Shown one piece after another: positions 23,801 through 35,579 of a stretch of 64,000 nucleotides of DNA. Both the position numbers and the translations under genes were made by a program. Position 1 is the stretch's first letter. Each line of letters starts with the position of its first letter. The notes under the pieces are model-generated. The model was not told the DNA's origin, made no database searches, and saw only the letters and a program-made list of their open reading frames with translations. Source of the DNA: Nemania diffusa (taxonomy: Eukaryota; Ascomycota; Sordariomycetes; Xylariales; Xylariaceae); the NCBI GenBank assembly GCA_038501195.1, contig JBBPUQ010000003.1, positions 5,052,501 through 5,116,500 on the forward strand. Reading direction: 5' to 3'.

Positions 23801-26117
23801 TTTAAACTATTTAATAATTTTGTTAAAGTTTAATAACTTTATAAAATATTATGCTATATTGTTTTAATATTTTAGTTTATATATTTTTTTAAAATTTTAG
23901 TGCTTTTTAAAAAAGTTTTAGAAATAATTTTTTAAAGTAGCTTTATAAACTAGTTAATAGTTTTAAAAGTTTAATCAATTTAACTAGAAAACTTTTTATT
24001 AATATTATATTTAAGCTTTATTAGTTAATAAAAAGCTAATTTAGTTGATTTGTATATAATTGTTTAAAAAAGTGTTAGTATAAATCTGTATATATATTTA
24101 TATTTAGTTTTACTATAGCTAGAACTTTAAAAGATTTTTGCTATTGTAATTAGTAAATTTGTTTAATTATATAAAGTTGATTGTTATTGTTGCTAAAAAA
24201 TAGATTAAGTGTTTTATAGCTTATATTAATTTGTTTTTGCTATTTATAAGTTAAAATAAATCGTTGTTATTATTTCTGTTATTATTTATAAGTTTTTGTA
24301 GCAGTTTTTATAAAAAGCTTTATAATAAAATTAAAAGTTTATATTTATTATTAAATTTATTTAAATTAAAATTTTTTAAATTTTTAGTATTTATTAATGC
24401 TATAAACTAAATATATATAGTTTAATATTAAGTAGTTACTGCTTTTAAAATGTTATATATTTATATTGTTTAAAAGTATTTATTAATTAGTTATTTTTAT
24501 ATATAAGCTTTATTACTAAAATATTTAGTAACAAGTTTAAATAAAATTTTATTTATAAAAAGTTTGTTAATAAAAACTAAAAATTATATTATAAACTTAG
24601 TTATTATGCTTTTTTTTTAAAAATTACTAATAATAAAGTTAACATTTATTTTTTAGTTATTTTATAATTGTTTTTATATTTTTTTAACAGCTATTTTTAT
24701 ATATAAACAAAAATTAGTAATTTATACAAAGTTAATAGTTTTACTATAAAAGTTTTATAATTGTTTTTTTGTAACATTAGTTTATATATTAAAATTTATA
24801 ATTAATTTAATATAAGTTTGTTTTTATTTTTATACTTTAAAATAAAGTGTATAAAAAATGTTATAGTAAACTTTTGCTACATTTTAGAACTTTTCGATAG
24901 TTTTGCTATATATTAATAAATTGTTTGTTAATTATATAATAGCTGTTTAAACTTTTTGTATAAATATTAAGCTTATATTTTATATTTAAGTTTAAAATTA
25001 TAAAACTTATACTTTTTAAATTTTTATACTAGTTCGATATATTATTACTATAGTATTATAAATATATTATATAAAAATATAAAGTTTTTAAATAAGTTAG
25101 TTTTAATTAGTATATATTTTAAATATATTATATATTAAAATTTAAATTAGTTTATATATGTTTTATATTTATTAATACAATTTAAACGCTTATATAAAAA
25201 AGTTTTAAACTGTAATATTTATTATTTAAATATTTTTATTTTTATAAGCAACAATATATTAAAAGTTAAAAAGTTTATATAATATTAAAATATTATTAAA
25301 TTAAAGTGTTGCTTTAGTAGTTAGTTTTAAAATTGTTATAATTAGTTTAATAAAAAACTATTTATATAATAAAACTTATTAAAAGTATAAATAATTTTAT
25401 AAAAGTATTAATAATAAAAATTGAGCTATTTATAAATTATATAAATAATTGATAAAAAATAAAATAGCTTTAATAAAAAATAAAATAAATATTAAAAAAA
25501 TATTTGAAATATTAAAAACAGTATATAGTGTTTTTATATATATAATAATAAAAAAAGTTTTTTTAAATTTTTATATTAGTGTTTAAAAAAAAAATAAATA
25601 TATTAGCAATAGAAATAGCAATTGTATAAAATTTATATATAAAAAAACAAGTAATTTTTAAAGCAGTATTAAAAGTAAATTATATAGTAGTTTAAAAGTA
25701 GCTTTTTTAAATATAAAGTTTTTTTTTTTTTTTAAACTAAATTATTCAACTTTTTTGTTAAAAAGTAAAAAGTTTTTTTTATTTTTTGATTCGTTAAAAT
25801 CTTTTAAGTTTTTCGATTTGTCTAAGTTTTTTTTAAATCTACTATTTTTAAATTTTTATAAAACTGAAACAGAAGTATTTGTAAATAATATAATTACTAA
25901 ATTAATAAATAAATATAAAATAATATTACTGTTAATAATAAATATTGTTATAAATAATTAATTAGTAGTAAAATTATTAGCAATAAATATAAATATTGTA
26001 AGTTTAAAAAGTATAAAAGTTTATAAAAAATAAATAAAATTGAATTTAAAAAAAAGAAAATAGTATTAAATAATAGTTATATATATAAAAGTTTTTTTAA
26101 ATAAAAAGTGATTTATT

Positions 26118-26442
26118 TATAATAAAAGCTTATTTTTTAAAGCTTAAAACAAAATTTATTTAGTTAATAAATTATTTTAATTTTACAAAGTTTATAATTT
26201 TTTTTTTTTTTTTAGTTTAAAAAAATCAGTTTTTTTTATACTTAAAAGCTTTTAAGCTACAGTTTATACAATTTAGTACTTTTAAAGCTATTAGTTCTTT
26301 TTGTATATAGTTACAAGTCTAAATAACCTGCTTTATCTAATAGCTTTTATATAAGTGGGTTAAGTTTTAAACTGTTGGGCGCGTATGCATATAACTAGTC
26401 AATAGCTTCCTGTAGGTCTAAGGCAGTTTTGGCTGTGTGACA
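26118..26442. repeat. Right LTR of the outer element (325 bp)
   Basis: This is the partner of 11,052-11,376 with identical length. Its inner start is AT-saturated (TATAATAAAAGCTT for TGTGACAAGGGCTT) while its last 100 bases keep GGGCGCGTATGCATATAACT and GGCTGTGTGACA. It is followed by CCACC. Confidence 0.88.
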
Positions 26443-26447
26443 CCACC

Positions 26448-27999
26448 GCCTATAGGTGCCACATACGGCCATAAGTCATGTTGAAACCGAAACGAGCTTT
26501 TCGGCCACCAGTGAGACGTAGCGATCAATAAAGTTCTCAGAAGTATGGCATAGCTATGCGAGAACCAGCGCCGACTAGACCCGATCACTGATGTGATGTA
26601 CCGAACAGACGTCCTTCCTGATGGTAACACATATTGTACAGGGGTTATGCACCGTAATTATAACCAAAGCATACATACTTAGTGCTGCAACGGCCCAAGG
26701 CCGAAGACGGAGATGACCCAAACACTCACTAGATTCGATACCGTTGCTTCAGCAAACCAGCCGATGAAAGACGGTCCGACCCGAGATGGTCTCTTATTAG
26801 TATACCACGAAACGGAAGCGACAGGATTGATAAATAATTTTTCATACCTATCCATTCGTAGAATATGCGATTATTGTAATAAGTACCTACACACAAGAAC
26901 CGAAAATGAGTTATGTACCTAGGCATGTAGGTAGCAATGTTAGTAGCTGCTTACGTAAAGGATATGATATTTGGTATTCCACACAACGCGATGAGATGAA
27001 GACGAGAAAAGACCACTAGGTGCTGGTAAGCCATTGTATTCCTTTTGTAGTAGTTTAATAGAAGGTTTTATTTCAATTTGGTAAGATGACTTTCTGTAAA
27101 AATAAATAAATGAAAATAAAAATAAATCCACTAGAGATATAGTATATTTCTAGTCTATCTATTCAACCTCGTTATGTAAACCTACATATAAAAAGGCTAG
27201 AGGCTTATCCTCCACATTTATCTACATGTACCCACCCACCTTCTACCAACTCATTTCAACTCATCACCTGCTAAATTTATCTCGTACTGTATCTACTGTG
27301 TTGCACGTACTAGACTACTTACGATCACGACAGCCAAGGGGGCGAGAATGGTCCTAACATGAGGGCGCAAGATTGCCTCGATTCATGTAGACTACGCATA
27401 CGCATAGGATATATTACCTATATATCTATTACCAGGTTTTCTGTACTGACAAATCTGTGTTAGGCCGTCGGCTGTTCAGGTCCGAGCCAGCCAGCATCGG
27501 ATCGGATGGGATCGGCCAATGGTTTCGCTTTACTGCCAGCTTTTACTGGGGTACCTGGCTCTGGCTCTACCTAGCGTAGCTCTGCGTCTTCCCCACGACC
27601 GACGACCGACCGACGCCGATGAACTGCTTTCCGCTTTTGATGTTCATTGCCGCCGCCCTTCGGCGTTCGACGGCTTGTGGAGGCGTCACATCGGATGTTG
27701 CGGCCTGGTTCATCTGTCTCTGTATGATACCGCACTGTATACTGTAAGCTGCTTAGCGTGTGCCCTTTCACTAGATAGCAAGCACTATGGTGTATTGCGG
27801 TAAGGCGTCGGAGGGTTGCCAGAGTTGTCGAACTCGACGCATAAAGGTGTGTGTGTCTCTCTATCCCGCCGATATAATAACTCATTTATTCTCCCCGTGA
27901 TATTTTATTCGTGTTTATTCATTTATATCTATTTACTAATACGCATATTCCCATTCTCATTCTATTTGTTATTTCTCTCACTCACCCTCTGAAGCCCCA
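26448..27999. other. Gene-free flank right of the retroelement block
   Basis: Normal base composition resumes immediately after the LTR. No supported gene. Short tandem CGAC/GACC words at 27,596-27,620 and GATCGGATGG words at 27,497-27,515 are minor. The open frames at 27,519-27,885 overlap on both strands and show no recognisable domain. Confidence 0.5.
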
Positions 28000-29798
28000 A
28001 TGCTTTCAACGGGCAGCGAGCGTGGTCGTTCTCGATCCTGCTGCCCCGTCTATAATCTATAATGGATAGTTACTAATAATCCATCCCCTGTTGGAAGTGT
28101 GATAAGAAACGGTCAGAATGCTCTCAATGTATTCGAGTCGGCAAGAAGTGCCCTGGATATCGTGATCAGCTTTCCCTAATGTTCAGGGATGAAAGCAGCA
28201 AGGTCATTCAGAAAGCCCACGCGCAATGGGGAACCGCGGGCTCATCAAGCGACGGCGACCCGGAGTCTTCGTCCCAGTCCCCGGGGTCCACGAACATGGT
28301 TCTGTCGAGCCCCCAATCCCCTCATCCACGAACCGGCCCCGCGCCGTCGACACCCACCGTTGCGGCGCAAGATATCGTAGCGTTTAAGATACCCCGGCGG
28401 GTAGAGCCTAACCTAGACCAGCGCGGGCTTAATTTCTACGTGGAGCGATACCTATTAAACCACCCAGACTCCCCACGGACACCTGAGGTCATGGAACTAT
28501 ATTTTGGCAACGCAGAAGCGATGCGTAACGTGATGATCGCCGTAGGCTTGGCGGGCATGTCTAATTTACTCGGAAACAAGAGCATGAATCTAGTCGCGCG
28601 GTCCAAGTATGTCACCGCTCTCAAGCAAACGAGCCAACTGATCGCCAGCGCATCTCGTGATTATGGGACCATCGTGAAACCCCTGAGGTCCATCGTGACG
28701 CTTGCCTTGTTCGAAGTAACGATCCTAACATAACCACTCCATTTCTGACAACACATTGGGCTAATCGAACTTAGGTTGTCCAAGGCAAAGGGTCAAGAAT
28801 CTCAGCAAGTTCAGCAAACACTCACATCCACGGTGCCATCGCACTCTCGCGGTCAGTCTTGCCCATCGCAGACTCACCCAACGGTGGTGCTCGTGGCGTG
28901 CTCCAGCTCATGTTTTCTATGGTAATTCCAGCTATAAGAACCCGTTATATCCTGCAGTAGATCTAACTTGACATACTAGTTTATACCGTCTCAAATGACT
29001 GATACCCCTTTACCTGCGGGGTTCTTCGAGTGCCTCAAATTGTGTAAAGTGCTACTCCAGGGCTGTATTGAGTCTTGTGCTGTCGACTTGGCCTTCGCAA
29101 TTTCGCACCTCCTGCAATTGCTTTTGGTTGCCGGCCGGGCGACTTCCTCTGACGCTCAACCGGAAACCGATAAATTCATCCAACAGTTCTTATCGCTAGA
29201 GATAGTGTTCAACCGTATAGAAAAACAGATGCAGGCAGCCTATCCATTTGTGGAACATCGGATTAGCGAGCCCTCCGCGGCACTCTTTCGAGGAAAATGG
29301 CACTCTTACACCGAGATATGGGGGGCTCGGATATGGAATCATTTTCGCTGGGCTCGTCTTCTGCTCGGAGAGTATATAATCAAATTCACGATCGATTATC
29401 CTCGCTCGAGTGCCGCATATATCCAGCCCCCACAAAAAGTCCGCTGTTATTCGACTATCGAGAGGATAGCTGAAGATATGCTAGTTAGCACGCCTTCTCA
29501 TTGGCATCATCCTATGCTCGACAAGGCCACGGCGAAGAGATATGAGGCCCCGGGCCAAGGTGGTGCCGGCGCGGCAGGGCTTCCTAGCCTCTTGTGGCAT
29601 CTCAAGGTTTCGGCCTGTGCGCCAAATGTCCCCCCGGACTTTTGGGACTGGGCCTATGACATATTGCAGGTGGTGTGGAGGAATATGGGAATGCAGCACG
29701 CCCAGGCATTAGCTGAGGTCATGGAAGAACATCGGAAAACACTCCAGAAGGGTTCTATCGGTGGACCACCCGCTAATGTTGGCCAGGGCACGTCATAA
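28000..29798 (+). CDS. Zn2Cys6-type fungal transcription factor with an apparently damaged zinc cluster
   Basis: Supported exons are 28,098-28,715, 28,775-28,921 and 28,980-29,798. Their GT-AG introns are 59 and 58 bp and keep the frame. The body matches the fungal transcription-factor family (Fungal_trans_2 type): SQCIRVGKKCPGYRDQLSLM, FRDESSKVIQKA, LPAGFFECLKLC, FRGKWHSYTEIWGARIWNHF and a C-terminal DWAYDILQVVW. The exon at 28,098 starts CDKKRSECSQC, the second half of the cluster. The upstream piece that should supply the first two cysteines (28,000-28,047) reads STGSERGRSR, where family members have STGCxxCRxR, so both positions are Ser and Gly. The splice donor there is weak (GTCTAT). 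Either the first exon lies elsewhere or the gene is a decaying regulator with impaired DNA binding. Target genes are unknown. Confidence 0.72.
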
Positions 29799-31554
29799 TA
29801 GGAGTTGCATAAAGACTATAGAAGATTTGGACACTTATTGTGTTTGGCTACCTGAGGTATCCAGCCTGGCGCCTACGAACCTCAAACAAACCAAGCCATT
29901 GTATATGAGACGGGAGGAAATAAACGACGAGGAGGCTAATAGTGTTGAATTTGGGGTCTGCACGCCTCATGAAGAACTGCTCGCTAAAGCACATACCCAG
30001 ATTTCTTAGCTAGTACCTGTTGGTCCAGACAACACGAAGGACATAGAATATAATTTGGTGGTAGACTTGGCTAGCACGGCGGATCTTGTAAGGATAAGGC
30101 ATATACACGCAGGCCTTTTCTAAGCAAGACTAGTCGAAATCAAAAGCCCGCATATCGTGCACAGATGGACGTCTTTATCTCGAGCTTGTAGAATAGCCAG
30201 TAGTACTATATGATTGTATTTTAATTGAATCAAATCACTAATCTTTCTGGCTCGGTTTTATTCTGCGTTCAAAGCTAGCTCTTACTATGTTTAATGGACT
30301 CGAACGGGTGGCACCAGTACGGCTCCGGTGTTCCCAAGTTCGGAGGGCCGGTCCACGGCCCGGAGTTCGACATCTCGCTACAGGTGCATTGGTCTATGGG
30401 AATGTGCTACTATGCCAATGAAGCGCCCTCCCTTGTTATCAGCTTGAGGTACAACAGGCCCCTACTCTCCCTGGTGTGACGAACAGATATCGCTATGGCC
30501 AACGATGCTACAGCAGCATCGATTTGCGACACGGTAGATTTCCAATTGTGAAGCTATCTGACCGATGACGTGTGACCTGAAGTGCTACAAACCCTACTGC
30601 AGGGCCGGGAGTCTCCCCACGATCACCCTCTTATGTAGTGTTATAGTCGATCGTGAAGATAAGATGATGGTGTGGTAGTAGCGTACAGGGGTATCTTTGT
30701 CGTTTGTGTAATTAATGTTGGCAAGCCGATATATTGAAAAGCAATTACTGCTAGGCCCCGTGGAACGGAACTGTGCCACAGGTGCTGTAAGGAAGAGACC
30801 CAATGACGATAGGGTCTGTGGTGTAGGAGCCGTTGTCTCTTACCCTTTGTAAGGTATACCATAGGTACCTGGTTGGTAATCGAAATGAACCTTGCGATGA
30901 AGCTAGGACCTACATAGGGTACAGTGCTTACTTATGTAACGCCATTCTTAACCAAACCCCACTTATATGCGGTACGTTAGCGTACTGTACAGGTAGAAGG
31001 CATAATACCCTACCCATAAGTCCCTGTGTGAGTGTCAACGCAGTAGGTACATATATCCTGGCTGTGTCTGAAGTACAAAGTTAGCTGAGCTGAGTAAGGC
31101 AGCAACTGATCAAAGCTTAAAAAGCCAAATATAAAAGAGCGGATAGGTGGGCAAAACAGCAGTACTGAGTTTGTTTGCTGAGTGTAGGGATAATTGTAAA
31201 ATTTTCCTACACAAAATCAATTAATTAGAGATATTAGTACTTGCAAGCCCTGAAAGAGTCTAACACTGAAGGTATTAATCAATATAGAACGTGCTATCAG
31301 TGGGAGGTAGGTTTACCTATAACACTGTGCTGTATAGTTCTTATAGCGCTACGGTGTACCGCTGTGGGACCTACAATCTAACTGTCTTTCAGCAAAGTGC
31401 GCGCAAACGGATAGGTCGAACAAAATGCCGGGCGGGGCGGGGCGTCCTCGAGGCCTGATTGAGAGAGCTCCTACGCTTCTCCAATCCCATTGCGAAAAAA
31501 AAAGAGAATAGCAAATTTACCCCAAGGTAGAGAGACTACCTAAGGTACCTACCT
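29799..31554. other. Intergenic stretch with one possible coding fragment
   Basis: No intact gene. At 30,294-30,479 on the plus strand a short frame has coding-like third positions rich in G and C and contains NGWHQYGSGVPKFGGPVHG. It has no recognisable partner exon and may be the remnant of a lost gene. The remaining frames overlap on both strands and look random. Confidence 0.35.
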
Positions 31555-32361
31555 AGACTAAACCTCCCAACACCCACCTGTCCGCCTACCTCTCCCTCCT
31601 CCCTACCTACCACCTACTACCTACCTCTTGATCTCGCCTCGCCACTGACCTTGTGCTCTTGTGGCATTACGCATTTCACTAGATCTACTGCTTAGATACT
31701 ACATCCGCACCACACCATAGATCAACCCTTCCTTTTCTGCCTCTCGCAATACTCAAAGTTCAAGTGCTAGCTTTGTCTGCGCAACTAACTTTCTTCCTCC
31801 GGTTCTCCCAAAAACGCGCCTCGCGGTGCCCCTACGCATACACCCTACCCCAACTCCACTGGCCCAATCAATCCATCTATCTCCTTTGCTACTTCGATAC
31901 TTAGTTCATTTCTCTTTCTCTTCTACACACCATCGACCGACCGCCACCCAAACTCTTCTACTCCCACATCTCGACTAATTCCCATTTGCCTGACCACCGG
32001 CCACGGCGATTTTTTTTTTGTTCTAGCACTCTCCAGCTGGGAATAGAAACATATCTCCGCCCCGAGACATTTTTGTTCTCCTCATCTTCCATCGCACTCT
32101 TATTTCGTCTTGTCTTATTTCTCGTGGGGCGTCTGTTCTGCTTGCCTACACTTTTTTTTTCTCAGTACAACTCCGGGCCTAAGTATGTACACCCTACGTC
32201 TATTCTTCCCCTTACCCGCTGTTGCGTAGATTAGTTTATTAATCCTCTTCTTATTTAGTCATCAGGGTCCTTAATACTCAGACACATCCCCTGGATTTCG
32301 CAAGAGATCCCCCACATTCTCTGAGCGCGCAACCCACAGAACCCTCGCGGGCATCACCACC
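31555..32361 (+). promoter_or_regulatory. CT-rich promoter and long 5' leader of the G3BP-like gene, with a probable leader intron
   Basis: The stretch from about 31,555 to 31,980 is strongly pyrimidine-rich on the coding strand, a common feature of highly expressed fungal promoters. A GTATGT donor at 32,183 and a TTATTTAG acceptor ending at 32,258, with TTAAT between them, mark a plausible 76-bp intron in the 5' leader. It ends about 100 bases before the start codon. Confidence 0.5.
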
Positions 32362-34163
32362 ATGGCCTCAAACGGTCCCACCACTCACACCGAACAATAC
32401 CCGCCCAGCAACGCGGCGGCCGCCACTGCACCCACCACTACTACCGAATCCAACTCGAACCTAGGAAAGGATGAGGTTGCCTGGTTCTTCGTTGAGCAAT
32501 ACTACACCACTTTAAGCAAGAATCCCGAGAAGCTTCACGTATGACAAGATGTCCTCCCAATGGTTTCCCACTTGCTAAGAGACTGATTGTATTATTAGTT
32601 ATTCTACGGAAAGCGCTCTCAGTTTGTATACGGTCAAGAGGGCCAGTCTGCCGTCGTCAGTGTTGGCCGTCCGGTATGTCATTACACGCAATGCCTGCCA
32701 GCGCTCTGTCGCGCTATTGCTAATTGATGGATAAGACTATACAAGACCGCATCAAAGACCTCGACTTCCAAAACTGCAAAGTCCGCGTCTCCAATGTCGA
32801 TTCCCAGGCATCTTTCGAGAACATCGTGATTCAAGTGATTGGGGAGACTTCCAATAAAGCAGGTAACCCCAAGAAATTTGTACAAACTTTTGTTCTCGCA
32901 CAACAGCCATCTGGATACTTTGTGCTCAATGACATTCTTCGCTTCATCGATGATGAGGGCGAGGACGAACCGGTTGAGCAAGCCGAGGAGGAGGCCACTG
33001 GCGTCGAGGTGGAGGCACCGGCCCCTGCAACTACCCTGGGTGCTGAGGAGGGGAAGGAAACTGAGCAGGTAACCGAGGCTATCGAAGAGCAGTCAGACCA
33101 GGACCAGGCCATCTCGCTCGATCCTGACGTTGTGGACAAGAAGCTAGAAGAAGTCAGCGCCGCACCACAAGAGGCTGCTTCCACCAACGGCGATGCTACT
33201 TCCGAGCCTGCTGCCGAGGAATCTGCAGCAACTGCTGAGGTTCCTACTAAGGCAACCGACGAGGCTGTTCCGGACCCCGACGCAGCTGCTCAAGAGCTCG
33301 CCGAGGAACCTGTGCAAGAGTCTGAGAAGCCAAAGGACCCAACCACTACGCCAGTTGCCCCTCGCCAGCCTCCCGCTCCGGCTGCTGCCCCTGCCCCTAT
33401 TCCTGCTCGGTCAAGCAAACCTATGACATGGGCTAGCCATATTGCGGCTGCTGCCGGGCCTCCTAGAGTGAGTCCTGCTATGCCACTGACCAAGCCTGCT
33501 CCTACGTCTGCTACTGCACGCCCTACCGCTGCAGCACCCTCGACCACATCCTCTCAGGCGCCCGCCACTAGCCCTCAGGCCAGCGAGACTGCAGCGCCTG
33601 TAGCGCCTACAAAAGAGGTAGCCACTGAGTGGCAAACGGCTGGAAGTGACTCGAAACGGCAGAATAGGCCTCAGTCCATTTCAGGTCCACCTGCCGATAA
33701 AGACGGCACATTGGGCTATGTCAAATACGTTACAGAAAAGGTAGTCCGTGAAGAGCTCGAGGGAGCGCTCGCTCAGTATGGCGAGCTAGTTTACTTCGAC
33801 ATCAACCGACAGAAGGTACGTTTCTTGCTGCGTATGCTGAGGGATAATTGCTAATAGAACGTATAGAATTGTGCGTTTGTTGAGTTTAAGACTGCTGCTG
33901 GCTATCAGGCTGCTGCAGCCGCAAACCCGCATGTGGTCAATGGAGAAAGCATTGTCGTTGAGCCTCGCCGGCCTAAAGCCGGCGCTTACGGAGGAAGCAA
34001 CTACAATGCTGGACGAGGCAATCTCCACAGCCGTGGTGGACGTGGCGGGTTTGATGCCGGCCGCTCCGGAAGTCATGGCAGTCGCGGCAGCTTTGGGGGC
34101 CAAAACCGTGGCAGAGGTGGACTACCTCGCGGTCGAGGCGCATCTCAGGCAGTCAATGTTTGA
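32362..34163 (+). CDS. NTF2-like plus RRM protein, G3BP family
   Basis: Four exons: 32,362-32,538, 32,599-32,673, 32,736-33,815 and 33,867-34,163. All introns are phase 0 and the product is 542 residues. Residues about 35-170 form an NTF2-like domain (VAWFFVEQYYTTLSKNPEKL, FYGKRSQFVYGQEGQ, VRVSNVDSQASFENIVIQV, FVLAQQPSGYFVLNDILRF). A long acidic and Pro/Ala-rich disordered linker follows. An RRM starts near TLGYVKYVTEKV and ends with CAFVEFKTAAGYQAA. The tail is Gly/Arg-rich (RGGRGGF, RGRGGLPRGRGA), as in RNA-binding proteins. Family knowledge: G3BP/Bre5-type proteins cofactor a ubiquitin protease (Ubp3) and join RNA granules. A cytoplasmic RNA-linked role is inferred from that family. The gene is intact. 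Confidence 0.93.
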
Positions 34164-35579
34164 GTAGGCACTTTCGAAAGTGCTGCACGATTCGGAGCTT
34201 GTGCCGTGTAATTACGAAAACCCAGGGGCACATGGGCGACGGAATTAATTTGCTTGTGCTGTGGAATGGCGATAGGATCGATTTCGGGAATGAACCGGGA
34301 GCTAGGTACTGCTGGAGGAGCTTAGGCGATACCATCTCGGGCTCCTCATCTGTATTTGGCATGGGACAGGCACGTGGCGGCATGTGCATAGACTAGCTAA
34401 TGGCGGTAGTTGCTAGGGAGTGTATCACATTTTATACGGCCGGAAAAGTTCAGGGCTCGCATGCATGGGAGGAGTCAAGCGGGAGACGTGGACTCTAAAA
34501 TCAGAGTTTGTACGGTTGTACAATATCCACGACATGAAAAGGCATGTATTAGTGTAATGCTACAATAACTTACGATTACGAACATTCTGTCTTTGCCTAT
34601 ACGTGAGTCCTTGATGCCATAAGCGGTGACTTAATATAAAAGCTATAGAAGGTCAGGTGACGCTATACAATAAAGACTTACCTAGCTTTTAGCACTCGCC
34701 AGAGACAGGCAATTTGATATAACTAATACTGTGGTCCAATAGCCTAGCCATTATACTAGGAAAGCATGGAGAATTTTACCCGTTAGATTGATTCAGGGGG
34801 TTGCCTGTCTCCGGATTTGTTCGTTATTTGTCGGCTCTCTTAGGATACATAAGAACTAACGATGATGATAGGTGATGATATCCTAAGAATTCAGGGTAGT
34901 ACTTGGTTTTAACCCGATAGGCCGGTAGGCAGTGAAGTAACTATACATCTAGGCCAACCGGCTCCCTAGATTAAGGATTTATTTAGCTTAAATATATTTC
35001 TAACCTTGTACTCTCCCTGCTTGAGCTTAGAAGTTTGCCCTCTGTTCTTCATATTCATATTTCCGGCTCTATACGGTACGTATCAACGACCTCGCATGGA
35101 ATAAATACAGTAAGGGGCTGCAGTTCAGTATACCCCGGGGCAATTTTTTTTATCTGTCTTCGCGAGGTAGTAGATATGAAGGTATGAATGATTCCATGTC
35201 TTCGCCACCATTTCCACCATAGGTCCCGGGAGCTGTCTTTCTATGCATCTGCTGTGTTCTGCACACATGCATGTAGCCTTCGTATCTACCGATCAAGATC
35301 TCATCACATGCGAGGGCTTGGAGGGCAGTCGCTTTCCTAGTTACTCAAAGCAATGCAACACAAATAATAATCCCAACAACACACATGGCGAGTACCTTAT
35401 TAGCAGGATATGCACCTCCCGCCGCCATCCCGAGGCGCATGAAAACCGGGTTCATGGGCGGACTTTGTCGGGGCGTGATAGGTAGGCGGTCGTTAATTTG
35501 AAACCTCGTCCTTCTATTTATATGCTTCGGTTGTCTCGAAGATAGAGATACTCACTCGCCATCCTTGTATGCAACATGC
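34164..35579. other. Intergenic stretch between G3BP-like gene and nnf1
   Basis: About 1.4 kb between convergent genes. No coding frame, tRNA or repeat could be supported. A short A/T-rich segment near 34,540-34,640 may serve 3'-end formation of the upstream gene. Confidence 0.5.

Larger units (their letters stand above)
11052..26442. mobile_element. Outer LTR retrotransposon, RIP-degraded, carrying a nested element
   Basis: Two 325-bp direct repeats bound this block. The LTR begins TGTGACAAGG in the left copy and ends GGCTGTGTGACA in the right copy, so it has TG...CA ends with a short terminal inversion (TGTGACA/TGTCACA). Removing the inner element and one TTTAA copy leaves about 7.3 kb, a normal size for a complete Gypsy- or Copia-type element. 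The interior is almost entirely A and T. The remaining cytosines sit mostly before T, CpA looks very scarce and TpA very common, which is the RIP signature. No pol motif could be read with confidence, so the superfamily is open. A purine tract seen on the minus strand next to the left LTR hints at minus orientation. Confidence 0.85.

Noticed and set aside
11052..26442. AT-rich block as a centromere or mitochondrial insertion
   Set aside because: Paired LTRs with target duplications and C-to-T/G-to-A differences explain the composition. No mitochondrial gene can be read in it.
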